This document shows, in pieces, positions 1 through 7,442 of a DNA stretch of 50,239 bases. Each line of letters opens with the position of its first letter. Position 1 is the stretch's first letter. This DNA is from Acidobacteriota bacterium (GTDB taxonomy: Bacteria; Acidobacteriota; Terriglobia; Terriglobales; Acidobacteriaceae). The notes beneath the pieces were generated by a model. It was not told the DNA's origin and made no database searches. It saw nothing but the letters and a program-made list of their open reading frames with translations. Where the stretch lies: positions 1 through 50,239 of the forward strand of contig JAJZGG010000010.1 of NCBI GenBank assembly GCA_021804965.1, read 5' to 3'. Both the position numbers and the translations under genes were made by a program.

Positions 1-1302
1 CTTGCCGCCGAACTGGCGTCCAATCTCCGGCAGGCTGGCATCGGTGAGGTTTTTCGCCAGATACATGGCGATCTGCCGCGGGACGACGACCTGACGCGAG
101 TTGTTTTTCTGCTTGAGTTCGCTGACGCGCATGCCGAAGTTCTCGGCAACCGCCTTCTGGATGGCGTCGATGGAGATGCGGCGTGCCTGCGTGTCAATGA
201 ACTGCTTCAGGCACTGCTGCGTGGTCTGCAGCGTGACGTCGACGCCGTTCATCTGGGACCAGGCGAAGAGGCGCACCAGAGCACCCTCCAGCTCGCGGAC
301 GTTGGTCCTGACGTTGGAGGCGATGAACATGGCCACGTCGGTGGGAAGCGCCTTCTGCTCGCTCTCGGCCTTCTTCTGCAGGATGGCAACCTTGGTTTCC
401 AGATCCGGCGGCTGAATGTCGGCGATCAATCCCCACTCGAAGCGGGAGCGGAGTCGTTCTTCGATCTCGGCCAGCTCCTTGGGCGGTCGATCGGAGGCGA
501 TGACGACCTGCTTCATGCTTTCGTGCAGTGCGTTGAAGGTGTGGAAGAACTCCTCCTGCACGCGCTCCTTCTGCGCAATGAACTGAATGTCGTCGATCAA
601 CAGAACATCCACGCCGCGAAAGCGATCCCGGAAGCTGGTCATGCGGTCATTGCGGATGGAGTTGATCATCTCGTTGAGGAACTTCTCCGCCGTGACGTAG
701 TACAGGCTGGAATTGGGCTGGCGGCGTTTGACCTCGTGGCCGATGGCATGCATCAGATGGGTTTTGCCCAGGCCCACACCACCGTAGAGAAAGAGCGGAT
801 TGTAGGCCTTGCCCGGACGCTCGGCGGCAGCCAGCGAGGCAGCACGTGCGAACTGGTTGCCGTTGCCGATGACAAAGTTCTCAAAAGTATAGCGAGGGTT
901 CAGCTGGGCCGCCGTGGACCAGTCAAAACGCGTCTGCTCGGTGGGAGCTGCGGCGCTGCGGCGGCTGGTCTGCGGAGGCGTGCGTTCCGACTGCGGCGCA
1001 AAGCCGCCATCCTTGCGCATCTGCGGCATGGAGGGATCGGATTCAGCCGTGACGAAGACCACCTGGTCGAGCTCGAGGCCAATCTGGTCGATGGCCTCCT
1101 GAATGAGGTCGCTGTATTTGTCGGCCACATGCTGAAAATCATCCGAAGGGATGCGCACGTAGAGGGTTCGGCCAGCCACGTGGCTGAAGCGCGTGGGCTT
1201 GAGCCAGGTATCAAACGACTGCCGGATGATCTTTTTTTCAAGTGCCGCCAGTATCTGGATCCACGGATTCACTGCAGTGGCTGGGGCGGAGAGAAATGAC
1301 AT
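1..1302 (-). CDS. dnaA: chromosomal replication initiator DnaA (3' end cut by window)
   Basis: DnaA is the AAA+ ATPase that binds oriC and opens it for replication. Translating the minus strand from the ATG at 1302 gives MSFLSAPATAVNPWIQILAAL and then 434 uninterrupted codons to base 1. Walker A (GGVGLGKTHL) lies near residues 171-182 and Walker B (a DxLLIDD-type segment) near residue 234. The left edge encodes the start of domain IV, ending ASLPEIGRQFGGK, just before the expected HHTTV signature. Only about 20-40 C-terminal residues should be missing, compared with the usual 450-480. The domain II linker (about residues 80-130) is rich in Pro, Arg and Ala. The gene diverges from rpmH across a 582-bp spacer. 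This start begins the recognisable domain I; a longer minus-strand reading frame upstream is out of frame and spurious. Confidence 0.97.
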   Translation of the reverse strand, partial: MSFLSAPATAVNPWIQILAALEKKIIRQSFDTWLKPTRFSHVAGRTLYVRIPSDDFQHVADKYSDLIQEAIDQIGLELDQVVFVTAESDPSMPQMRKDGGFAPQSERTPPQTSRRSAAAPTEQTRFDWSTAAQLNPRYTFENFVIGNGNQFARAASLAAAERPGKAYNPLFLYGGVGLGKTHLMHAIGHEVKRRQPNSSLYYVTAEKFLNEMINSIRNDRMTSFRDRFRGVDVLLIDDIQFIAQKERVQEEFFHTFNALHESMKQVVIASDRPPKELAEIEERLRSRFEWGLIADIQPPDLETKVAILQKKAESEQKALPTDVAMFIASNVRTNVRELEGALVRLFAWSQMNGVDVTLQTTQQCLKQFIDTQARRISIDAIQKAVAENFGMRVSELKQKNNSRQVVVPRQIAMYLAKNLTDASLPEIGRQFGGK

Positions 1303-1510
1303 GGAAAACTTCCTTGCTGTTCGTAGTCCACGACTCGAGTGCAACAAAAAACGGATGCGCCGAAAAAATCCTGTGGCATGGGTCAGGACAGAAAACACTC
1401 TCCCTCACGGCGGGCGTGCCGTCGTGTGTTTGTGCTTCTTCCACCGTCTGCCAGGGAGCTCTGCACAGATGACTGCAGAGCGGGTTTTGGCGTGAAAAAT
1501 TCAAACTGCA

Positions 1511-1530
1511 ACAACATTCGCAAATGTTGT
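1511..1530. promoter_or_regulatory. perfect inverted repeat, possible operator upstream of dnaA
   Basis: The arms ACAACATT and AATGTTGT are exact reverse complements, separated by CGCA. The site is about 210 bp upstream of the dnaA start on its transcribed side. Its two-fold symmetry suits a dimeric DNA-binding protein. I do not recognise the motif as a known box; it is not a DnaA box. Confidence 0.4.
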
Positions 1531-1668
1531 GAACGGGTCTGATACTAGCACAAATCGCGCCCTCTGCAACACTGCATTCACGAGGATTCCGAGGTTGCAC
1601 CAGATGTGGTGAAAAGCTGGCTGGCAGGGGGTGGATGTTGTGTGTGTCGTCTCGCCTGGTGGGGAGTT

Positions 1669-1703
1669 TTCTGCGCAGGATTTTGTGCAGGATTCTGCGC
1701 GGA
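1669..1703. repeat. three short direct repeats in the dnaA-rpmH spacer
   Basis: There are three adjacent copies of an 11-12 bp unit: TTCTGCGCAGGA (1669), TTTTGTGCAGGA (1681) and TTCTGCGCGGA (1693). Iterated elements of this size are common in replication origins, but the unit is only distantly related to a DnaA box. Confidence 0.5.
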
Positions 1704-1772
1704 TTGCGATGGTGCTGGCAGGTTAACGATGGGTCGGCAGGCGGCGGTGATGGCAAAAATCGGAAGTTGCGG

Positions 1773-1778
1773 TATAAT
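1773..1778 (+). promoter_or_regulatory. -10 element for rpmH operon (putative)
   Basis: There is an exact TATAAT 107 bp upstream of the rpmH ATG. The -35 position at a 16-bp spacing reads TGGCAA, a weak match to TTGACA. It is correctly oriented for rpmH-rnpA-yidD-yidC and is the only perfect sigma-70-like -10 in the spacer. Confidence 0.45.
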
Positions 1779-1884
1779 CAGGAATTGCTGCCCGAGAACA
1801 ATTTTTCGAGAGAGTGATTTTCCGGTCAGAGTACATTGAGCCGAGCCCTGAACGAACAGGGGTCCGCAATTTGAGGAGTGCACC

Positions 1885-2040
1885 ATGCCGAAGCGCACAT
1901 TTCAACCCAATCGCCGGAAGCGCGTGAAGACCCACGGTTTCCGCGCCCGCATGAAGACCAAGAGCGGAGCCGCCGTGCTGAGCCGCCGCCGCGCCCAGGG
2001 TCGCAAGCGCGTGGCCGTCAGCGCAGGATACCGCGACTAG
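1885..2040 (+). CDS. rpmH: 50S ribosomal protein L34
   Basis: L34 is a small, highly basic protein of the large ribosomal subunit. The 51-residue product starts [19 protein letters not shown] and ends VAVSAGYRD, the family signature over its full length (usual length 44-52). The start is fixed by this conserved N-terminus and by a GAGGAG ribosome-binding site at about 1873-1878. It is the first gene of the rpmH-rnpA-yidD-yidC group, an order conserved near dnaA in many bacteria. A 10-bp hairpin follows just after the stop. Confidence 0.98.
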   Translation: MPKRTFQPNRRKRVKTHGFRARMKTKSGAAVLSRRRAQGRKRVAVSAGYRD

Positions 2041-2047
2041 TGTCGAC

Positions 2048-2071
2048 TGCCGCAGCAAGACTGCTGCGGCA
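2048..2071 (+). promoter_or_regulatory. stem-loop between rpmH and rnpA
   Basis: A perfect 10-bp stem (TGCCGCAGCA / TGCTGCGGCA) with a 4-nt AGAC loop lies 7 bases after the rpmH stop. There is no T-run after it, so it is unlikely to be a simple intrinsic terminator. It could attenuate transcription or mark an RNA processing point that separates abundant rpmH message from rnpA. Confidence 0.6.
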
Positions 2072-2096
2072 CGTCACAACCCTCGGGATAACGCCA

Positions 2097-2702
2097 ATGC
2101 CACGCATGAATCTCCAGCATTCGGCCAATCCTGATCTTCCCTCCGCATTGACTCCAACTCAGACAAGACAGCCGATAGCCTCCTCACCTCGCTGGACGGA
2201 GACGCGGCTTCGTCGCCATGCCGATTATCAGCAGGTGTACGCGACGGCGCGCAAGCACTTTGCCGTCTCGATGGCCTGGTTTGCAGCCCTGCGCCCGGAG
2301 GCTTCTGTGCAGGCTGCTCCGGCGCGGGTTGGACTGACCGTGGGCAAGGTGATCGGCAAGGCGCATGAGCGCAACCGCATCAAGCGCAGGCTGCGTGCCG
2401 CCATTCAGGCGCATGCTCCACTGCTGCCGGCCGGTCTGGACTTGATTCTGCATCCTCGGCGCAGCGTGCTGGATGCGGCACCGACACAGATCCAGGAGGA
2501 AGTGGCAGCGATCTTTTCTGCTGCTGCAGCGGCGGCCTTGCAGCATCCGGACCGTCTGGTCAAGAAGCTCACCGCCGTGTCCGAGACTGCCCGGGGCAAG
2601 CGCCGTGGCACGATGAATCCCGTCGGAGCGCGTTCCTCGATTGCGTTGACCCCTGCACGGATGGGGAACAGCGAGGCCGGCAAGCAGAGGGCGGAGCGGT
2701 GA
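2097..2702 (+). CDS. rnpA: ribonuclease P protein component
   Basis: This is the protein subunit of RNase P, which with its catalytic RNA matures tRNA 5' ends. The core runs from [19 protein letters not shown] through [24 protein letters not shown]; the RNRIKRRLR stretch is the RNR signature. The chosen ATG (2097) gives 201 aa, longer than the usual 110-130. The excess is about 35 N-terminal residues rich in Pro/Thr/Ser and about 60 C-terminal residues after the fold. The N-terminal part could be overcalled, because an ATG at 2106 (residue 4) or a later non-ATG start is possible. The gene overlaps yidD by 4 bp (GTGA), which suggests translational coupling. Confidence 0.93.
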   Translation: MPRMNLQHSANPDLPSALTPTQTRQPIASSPRWTETRLRRHADYQQVYATARKHFAVSMAWFAALRPEASVQAAPARVGLTVGKVIGKAHERNRIKRRLRAAIQAHAPLLPAGLDLILHPRRSVLDAAPTQIQEEVAAIFSAAAAAALQHPDRLVKKLTAVSETARGKRRGTMNPVGARSSIALTPARMGNSEAGKQRAER

Positions 2703-2977
2703 GGGTGCGCCGCGCATTGCTGGCCGCGCTGGGGTTCTATCAGCGATGGATCTCTCCGGCGCTGCATACGATTTTTCCCGGCGGCTGTCGCTATCATCCC
2801 AACTGTTCGCAGTACGCGGTGGAGGCCCTGGAGCTGCATGGCACAGCCCGCGGCTGCTGGCTGGCGCTGCTGCGGCTGCTGCGCTGCCATCCGCTGGCGC
2901 GGGGTGGCTTTGATCCTGTTCCGCTTCCCGTTTCCCAGGCTGCATCCCAGGTGCAGGAACACAAACCATTACCATAG
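2699..2977 (+). CDS. yidD: membrane protein insertion efficiency factor YidD
   Basis: YidD is a small inner-membrane-associated protein that helps YidC-dependent membrane protein insertion. The 92-residue product has the family core [20 protein letters not shown], then [12 protein letters not shown] and later [10 protein letters not shown], including the paired conserved cysteines. It starts with GTG, overlapping the rnpA stop as GTGA. The C-terminal tail after FDPVP is short and low in conservation. Its place between rnpA and yidC is the canonical one. Confidence 0.95.
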   Translation: MRVRRALLAALGFYQRWISPALHTIFPGGCRYHPNCSQYAVEALELHGTARGCWLALLRLLRCHPLARGGFDPVPLPVSQAASQVQEHKPLP

Positions 2978-3033
2978 AAATTGCGGCGTGCGTTTCCCCG
3001 CGCGCTGCGCAGTTGATGACAGGACGGAATTCC

Positions 3034-4794
3034 TTGGCTGAAATTCGTAATCCGAATGCTTCCACACCCGGTGCAGGCGGCGGCGACACCCGCTCCATGC
3101 TGTTGTTCACCTTGCTTGCCCTCGGCGCGCTGATGGCCTTCCAGTACTTTCGTCCACCGACGCCGCCGCAGACGCAGTCGCCGGCTGCCGCCGCAACGAA
3201 TGCAGGCAGCAGTCTTCCGGCAGCGCAGACGCCTGCGGGTCCAACGGCTGCCCCAGCCGTGCATGCGGCTGCGGAAAGCACGACGATCGTGGAGAACAGT
3301 CTCTATCGAATCACCTTCACCAATCGCGGTGCGCAGGTGAAGAGCTGGATTCTGAAGCGATACAAGGATTCGCAGGGGCATCCGCTGGATCTGGTGAATC
3401 AGGCTGCGGCGACGCGCTTCGGATATCCGCTGTCGCTCTATACCTATGAGCCGCAGTTGACGACCGAGCTGAACGCTGCGCTCTACGAGCCATCGGTAAC
3501 CGGGCAGGTGGATGCACCGACGGGAATTGTCTTCCGCTATGCGGCCGGTGCCTTGACGGTGACCAAGACATTTCTTTTCAACCAGAGCTATGTGATCGAC
3601 GTGAAGGTGGCCGTGGAAGAGAATGGTCAGCCGGTGCGGGCGCTGGTGAGCTGGCCCAGCGGGCTGGGCGATCTGGATGAGGCTGCCCAGTACAACTACA
3701 GCAAGTTTGCCTACTCTTCCGACAACAAGCGCGATACGATTGCAGCGCGCAAGGTGAGCGGCGGTTCCACGATGAATCAGCCGCTGGATTACGCCGGTCC
3801 GATCGATCTCTACTTCACGGCAACCTTCCTGCCGAACAATCCCTCCGATGCCACGGCTGTGACGCTGCATCATACGATGGACGTGCCGCGGGATCGGGCC
3901 GACGCCAAAAGCCGGCAGATCTCGGAGCCGGTTCTGGGCGTGGCCGTGGGCGAGCAGAATGGTGTCACGCATACGCGCCTGTTTGCCGGACCCCTGCAGT
4001 ATGACGTGCTGGGCTCCATTCACACGACCGCACCGGATGGCAAGGCAACGGGTGAGGATCTGCGGCCGCTGGTGCAGTATGGATGGTTCAAGTTTATTGC
4101 CGAGCCGCTGTTTCTGCTGCTGCGGTTTGTGCATGACCACCTGATCTCCAACTGGGGTTGGTCGATCATCGTGATCACGATCGCCTTCAACCTGCTGATG
4201 CTGCCGACGCGCTTCACGATGATGAAGTCCTCGCTGAAGATGCAGCGCATCCAGCCCAAGCTGGATGCGGTCAAGCGCAAATACGCCAACCTGAAGGCGA
4301 CCGATCCGCGCCGTGCCGAGATGAACGCGGAGACGATGAAGCTCTACAAGGAAGAGGGCGTGAACATGTACGGCGGCTGCCTGCCGATGCTGGTGCAGCT
4401 GCCCCTGTTCTATGGCTACTATCGTGTGCTGCTGAATGCGATTGAGCTGCGGCAGGCAAGCTGGGGATGGCTGCCGAATCTGGCCGCCGCCGACCCGCTG
4501 CACATTCTGCCGATCACGATCATTGTGAGCATGTTCCTGGTGCAGTACATCTCGCCGTCGCCGGGCATGGATCCGGCGCAGCGTCGGATGATGGCGTTCA
4601 TGATGCCGGCGATCTTTGGATTCTCGATGTGGGGATTTGCCTCCGGACTGGCGCTCTACTGGGCGACGGGTAACCTGCTGAATATCGCGCTGCAGGTGGG
4701 CATCAACCGCTCGAAGCTGGGTCGCGAACTGAACGAACTGGCAAGGCGACGGGCTGCCGCCAAGCGCCCGAAGACCATACAGGCCCGCCGCTAG
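3034..4794 (+). CDS. yidC: membrane protein insertase YidC
   Basis: YidC (Oxa1 family) inserts and folds inner-membrane proteins, alone or with SecYEG. From TTG 3034 the protein is 586 aa. It has an N-terminal transmembrane segment (MLLFTLLALGALMAF, about residues 24-38), a low-complexity Pro/Ala linker, a large periplasmic domain, and the insertase core with several membrane helices from about residue 355. That core includes NWGWSIIVITIAFNLLMLP and a basic cytoplasmic loop. I chose TTG because AGGACGG (3021-3027) is well placed before it and LAEIRNPN looks like the family N-terminus. An ATG at 3016 in the same frame lacks a good ribosome-binding site. It ends with a basic tail (RRRAAAKRPKTIQARR). 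Confidence 0.95.
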   Translation: MAEIRNPNASTPGAGGGDTRSMLLFTLLALGALMAFQYFRPPTPPQTQSPAAAATNAGSSLPAAQTPAGPTAAPAVHAAAESTTIVENSLYRITFTNRGAQVKSWILKRYKDSQGHPLDLVNQAAATRFGYPLSLYTYEPQLTTELNAALYEPSVTGQVDAPTGIVFRYAAGALTVTKTFLFNQSYVIDVKVAVEENGQPVRALVSWPSGLGDLDEAAQYNYSKFAYSSDNKRDTIAARKVSGGSTMNQPLDYAGPIDLYFTATFLPNNPSDATAVTLHHTMDVPRDRADAKSRQISEPVLGVAVGEQNGVTHTRLFAGPLQYDVLGSIHTTAPDGKATGEDLRPLVQYGWFKFIAEPLFLLLRFVHDHLISNWGWSIIVITIAFNLLMLPTRFTMMKSSLKMQRIQPKLDAVKRKYANLKATDPRRAEMNAETMKLYKEEGVNMYGGCLPMLVQLPLFYGYYRVLLNAIELRQASWGWLPNLAAADPLHILPITIIVSMFLVQYISPSPGMDPAQRRMMAFMMPAIFGFSMWGFASGLALYWATGNLLNIALQVGINRSKLGRELNELARRRAAAKRPKTIQARR

Positions 4795-4848
4795 GCGGAA
4801 TCCTGGCGCTGCGTCGTGGTGGCCGGAAGAGACGGAGGTTTGGGACGG

Positions 4849-5733
4849 ATGCCGAAGCAACATCCTGAACAGAGCCGAAGCCAACCGGCCATGCGCGTTC
4901 CGGAGCGAAGCCTGGCCTGGACCGATGTGACGGTCTGGGAGGACGGGGTGATCGGCACCCATTCGGATTCGCTTTCCGCCGAGGAGCCGCTGGAGATCTG
5001 TCTGCAGCAAGCCGACGGCCAGCCGCAGGTGCTGGCGGTGACGATGCGTACGCCCGGCCACGATCTTGAGCTGGCAGCGGGATTTCTGTTGACCGAAGAT
5101 GTGCTTTCCGAACCGGCTGCGTTGCGCTCCGTTGCCATGGCCGCGCCGGACGCGGATCTGCCGCCAGCCAGCGCCCGCAACCGCGTTGTGGCCACCGTCG
5201 ATGATGTGCCGGAGCTGCCGACGGAGAGGCGACGCTTTGTTGCCGGATCCGGATGCGGCGTCTGCGGCAAGGCCAGCATTGCCGCCCTGCATCATCGCTG
5301 CCTGCAGGCACCGGTCTCTGCCCTGCGGGTGACGGGCGATTTCCTTTGTGAGCTGCCGGACAAACTGCATGCGGCACAGAATATCTTTGCGCGGACAGGT
5401 GGACTGCATGCGGCGGCGCTGTTTGACTCTCGCGGGCAGTTGCTGGTGCTGCGCGAGGACATCGGACGGCACAATGCCGTGGACAAGGTGATTGGCTGGT
5501 CGTTGCTGGAGCGGCATCTGCCGCAGCAGGATTGCATTCTGCTGGTGAGTGGCCGTTGCGGATTTGAGATTGCGCAGAAGGCGCTGGCCGCCGGGATTCC
5601 CTTTCTGGCATCGATCTCAGCGCCATCCACGCTGGCGGTCCAGCTGGCGCGCGAGTTTCATCTGACGCTGGTGGGGTTTCTGCGCCAGCGCCGGTTTGTG
5701 ATCTACTCCGGTGCGGATCGCTGCCTGGGCTGA
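4849..5733 (+). CDS. fdhD: formate dehydrogenase accessory sulfurtransferase FdhD
   Basis: FdhD transfers sulfur from a cysteine desulfurase to the molybdenum cofactor of formate dehydrogenase. The 294-residue product has the CxxC pair in GCGVCGKASI, then FARTGGLHAAALFD, REDIGRHNAVDKVIG and the terminal RFVIYSGADR, all typical. The ATG at 4849 follows a GGAGG at about 4834. A GTG at 4816 in frame would add 11 residues, and an ATG at 4891 is also possible. No formate dehydrogenase structural gene is in the window; the next gene is an oxalate/formate-type transporter. The stop codon lies within a 15-bp tandem repeat. Confidence 0.94.
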   Translation: MPKQHPEQSRSQPAMRVPERSLAWTDVTVWEDGVIGTHSDSLSAEEPLEICLQQADGQPQVLAVTMRTPGHDLELAAGFLLTEDVLSEPAALRSVAMAAPDADLPPASARNRVVATVDDVPELPTERRRFVAGSGCGVCGKASIAALHHRCLQAPVSALRVTGDFLCELPDKLHAAQNIFARTGGLHAAALFDSRGQLLVLREDIGRHNAVDKVIGWSLLERHLPQQDCILLVSGRCGFEIAQKALAAGIPFLASISAPSTLAVQLAREFHLTLVGFLRQRRFVIYSGADRCLG

Positions 5734-5763
5734 TCGTGCCTGAGCTGATCGTGCCTGAGCTGA
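5729..5763. repeat. 15-bp tandem repeat spanning the fdhD stop codon
   Basis: The unit GCTGATCGTGCCTGA occurs at 5729-5743 and again exactly at 5744-5758, with a partial GCTGA after it. The first copy contains the fdhD stop. This looks like simple slippage duplication at the gene end. Confidence 0.8.
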
Positions 5764-5849
5764 CTGCGGGAGAATTGTTATCTGCGTCTGACAGATTGCA
5801 GGCTGTGCAGATGGAAAAATTCTTCCTACAATGACCTGTGAGGTCTCCG

Positions 5850-7094
5850 GTGTCTCAAGCACATCGCTGGGGAGTGGCAGTTGCGGGATTTTTTCTGCAG
5901 ATGGAGCTTGGCTCTGTCTATGCCTGGAGTGTGTTCAAGGCGCCGCTGACGCGCCAGTACCATTGGGCCTCGCCGGATGTGACGTTTGCCTTTGCGGTGG
6001 CGATCTTTGTGCTGGGTATCACGGCCTGTCTGGGCGGAGTTCTGGGCAAGCGGATGGGCTCGCAGCCGGTGGCCGTGCTGGGCGGGGTTCTGTTCGGCCT
6101 GGGGCTGATCCTGTCCGGCTTTACCGGATCGAGCCTGGGCTGGCTGTATGTGACATTTGGCGTGGTGGGCGGCGCTGGGATGGGCCTGGGATACATCACG
6201 GCCGTTGCCGTGCTGGTGCGCTGGTTTCCGGATCGTCGGGGATTTATTACAGGCATGTCGGTCTGCGGCTTTGGTGCGGGTGCGCTGATTGCAGCCCCGC
6301 TGGCTGAGCGGTGGATACGGGTTGCTGGCACGGCACACACCTTCCTGTGGCTGGGTCTGGGATGCACGGCGCTGGGGCTGGTGAGCGGGAGCTGGATCGT
6401 GGATCCGCCGGAGCACTATCAGCCTGCCGGGTGGAAGCCTTCCATGCGCCTGCTTCGGCAGCGGACCTCCTACCCGTGGACGCTGGTGGAGGCGCTGGGA
6501 ACCTGGCAGTGGTGGCTGCTCTGGCTGCTGCTGTTTCTGAATACGAGTGCGGGAATTTCCGTCATCGCCCAGGAGGTTCCGATCTTTGTGGAATTTGCCC
6601 GGGTGACGCCGGTGGTGGCGGCTGCCATGGTCGGCGTCGTCAGCATTGGGAATGCCGCAGGGCGATTTTTCTGGGCCGGGCTGTCGGATGTGCTGACACG
6701 CCGGTGGACCTTCGTGCTGCTGTTTGCCTTTCAGGTGTATCTGTTCTGGATGCTGCCGCGCTGTGAGAGTGACTGGAGCGTGACGGTGGTGTCCTTTCTG
6801 ATTCTGCTTTGCTACGGCGGCGGCTTTGGCATCATGCCGGCCTTTGTGGCGGACTCCTTCGGGGACTCGGATTTTGGCAGTATCTATGGCTTGATGCTGA
6901 CGGCTTGGAGTGCGGCCAGTGTGGTGGGGCCGATGTTGACGGCCACGCTGCATGAGTCCACGGGCAGCTTTCGCTCCAGCCTGCGGCTGATTATGGGGGT
7001 GGTGGCCATCTCCGCGCTGCTGCCGACCCTGATGCGGCAGCCACGCATGCGACGGATACGCGCTGCGGTACCACTGCCGGATCCGGATCTTTGA
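5850..7094 (+). CDS. MFS transporter, oxalate/formate antiporter (OFA) family
   Basis: This is a 12-helix inner-membrane transporter of the major facilitator superfamily, 414 aa. The beginning, HRWGVAVAGFFLQMELGSVYAWSVF, and segments such as GLGYITAVAVLVRWFPDRRG are characteristic of OFA proteins, which exchange oxalate, formate or other small carboxylates. I chose GTG 5850 because GAGG lies just before it; a GTG at 5838 in frame has no upstream ribosome-binding site. The neighbouring fdhD makes formate a plausible substrate, but that is context only, since many OFA members have unknown substrates. Confidence 0.88.
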   Translation: MSQAHRWGVAVAGFFLQMELGSVYAWSVFKAPLTRQYHWASPDVTFAFAVAIFVLGITACLGGVLGKRMGSQPVAVLGGVLFGLGLILSGFTGSSLGWLYVTFGVVGGAGMGLGYITAVAVLVRWFPDRRGFITGMSVCGFGAGALIAAPLAERWIRVAGTAHTFLWLGLGCTALGLVSGSWIVDPPEHYQPAGWKPSMRLLRQRTSYPWTLVEALGTWQWWLLWLLLFLNTSAGISVIAQEVPIFVEFARVTPVVAAAMVGVVSIGNAAGRFFWAGLSDVLTRRWTFVLLFAFQVYLFWMLPRCESDWSVTVVSFLILLCYGGGFGIMPAFVADSFGDSDFGSIYGLMLTAWSAASVVGPMLTATLHESTGSFRSSLRLIMGVVAISALLPTLMRQPRMRRIRAAVPLPDPDL

Positions 7095-7442
7095 TCGTGC
7101 TCCGCCTGCATTCTTGTCTTCAAAGTTTGCAGGTCGTTGGAGCGTATTCTCCTGTTTCGGACTTTCCATTGATATTTTTCGCAGACGCAGGTGGAAAATC
7201 TTTCCCGCGAGAGCGTATGCTGTCCGCTGCAAGTAACCTTTCCCAGAAACTTGCATCCGAAAGATTGGAAGCATCCGGTTGGTTGCGCCGCGTATCAGGC
7301 ATCGACTTCGGCGCAGCGGTTGAACCTCGCGGGAGCGCTGAGCTGGGCAGCGCATCGGGCTCCACGAGGGTTTGGAAGAGCAGCAATTGTCATGTTCGGC
7401 TGCCTGCGGGAAGAGCGCAGGACAGAAAGGAAAGGACTGCGC
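7095..7442. other. 348-bp intergenic leader before the GH15 gene
   Basis: No gene is apparent here. Two segments (7323-7336 and 7359-7372) are nearly complementary (AACCTCGCGGGAGC with GCTCCACGAGGGTT, allowing a bulge and G-U pairs) and could fold. The reading frame of the downstream gene stays open through part of this stretch, but the sequence there does not look like family protein. I see no convincing promoter or terminator. Confidence 0.4.

Larger units (their letters stand above)
1303..1884. other. divergent dnaA-rpmH spacer, candidate replication origin region
   Basis: This 582-bp stretch has no convincing gene. It separates divergent dnaA and rpmH, a classic oriC position, and genes to its right are mostly co-oriented away from it. 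It contains a perfect 20-bp inverted repeat (1511-1530), three short direct repeats (1669-1703), A-rich tracts near 1343-1370 and a TATAAT at 1773. I find no perfect DnaA box (TTATNCACA) on either strand. The nearest matches have two mismatches: CTCTGCACA near 1459, and TGTG-type inverse sites near 1491, 1606 and 1684. The origin assignment therefore rests on position, not on box content. Confidence 0.45.

Noticed and set aside
523-1299. 258-codon plus-strand frame over dnaA
   Set aside because: It is the complement of the DnaA AAA+ domain; DnaA motifs are unambiguous on the minus strand.
1238-1756. 172-codon minus-strand frame overlapping the dnaA start
   Set aside because: It is in a different frame from dnaA, with Pro/His/Cys-rich low-complexity sequence and no ribosome-binding site; it falls in the spacer.
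2794-5517. 907-codon open frame on the minus strand, antisense to yidC and fdhD
   Set aside because: It is a mirror of high-GC codon bias: low-complexity, His/Arg/Gln-rich, with no family features, while the + strand encodes clear yidC and fdhD.
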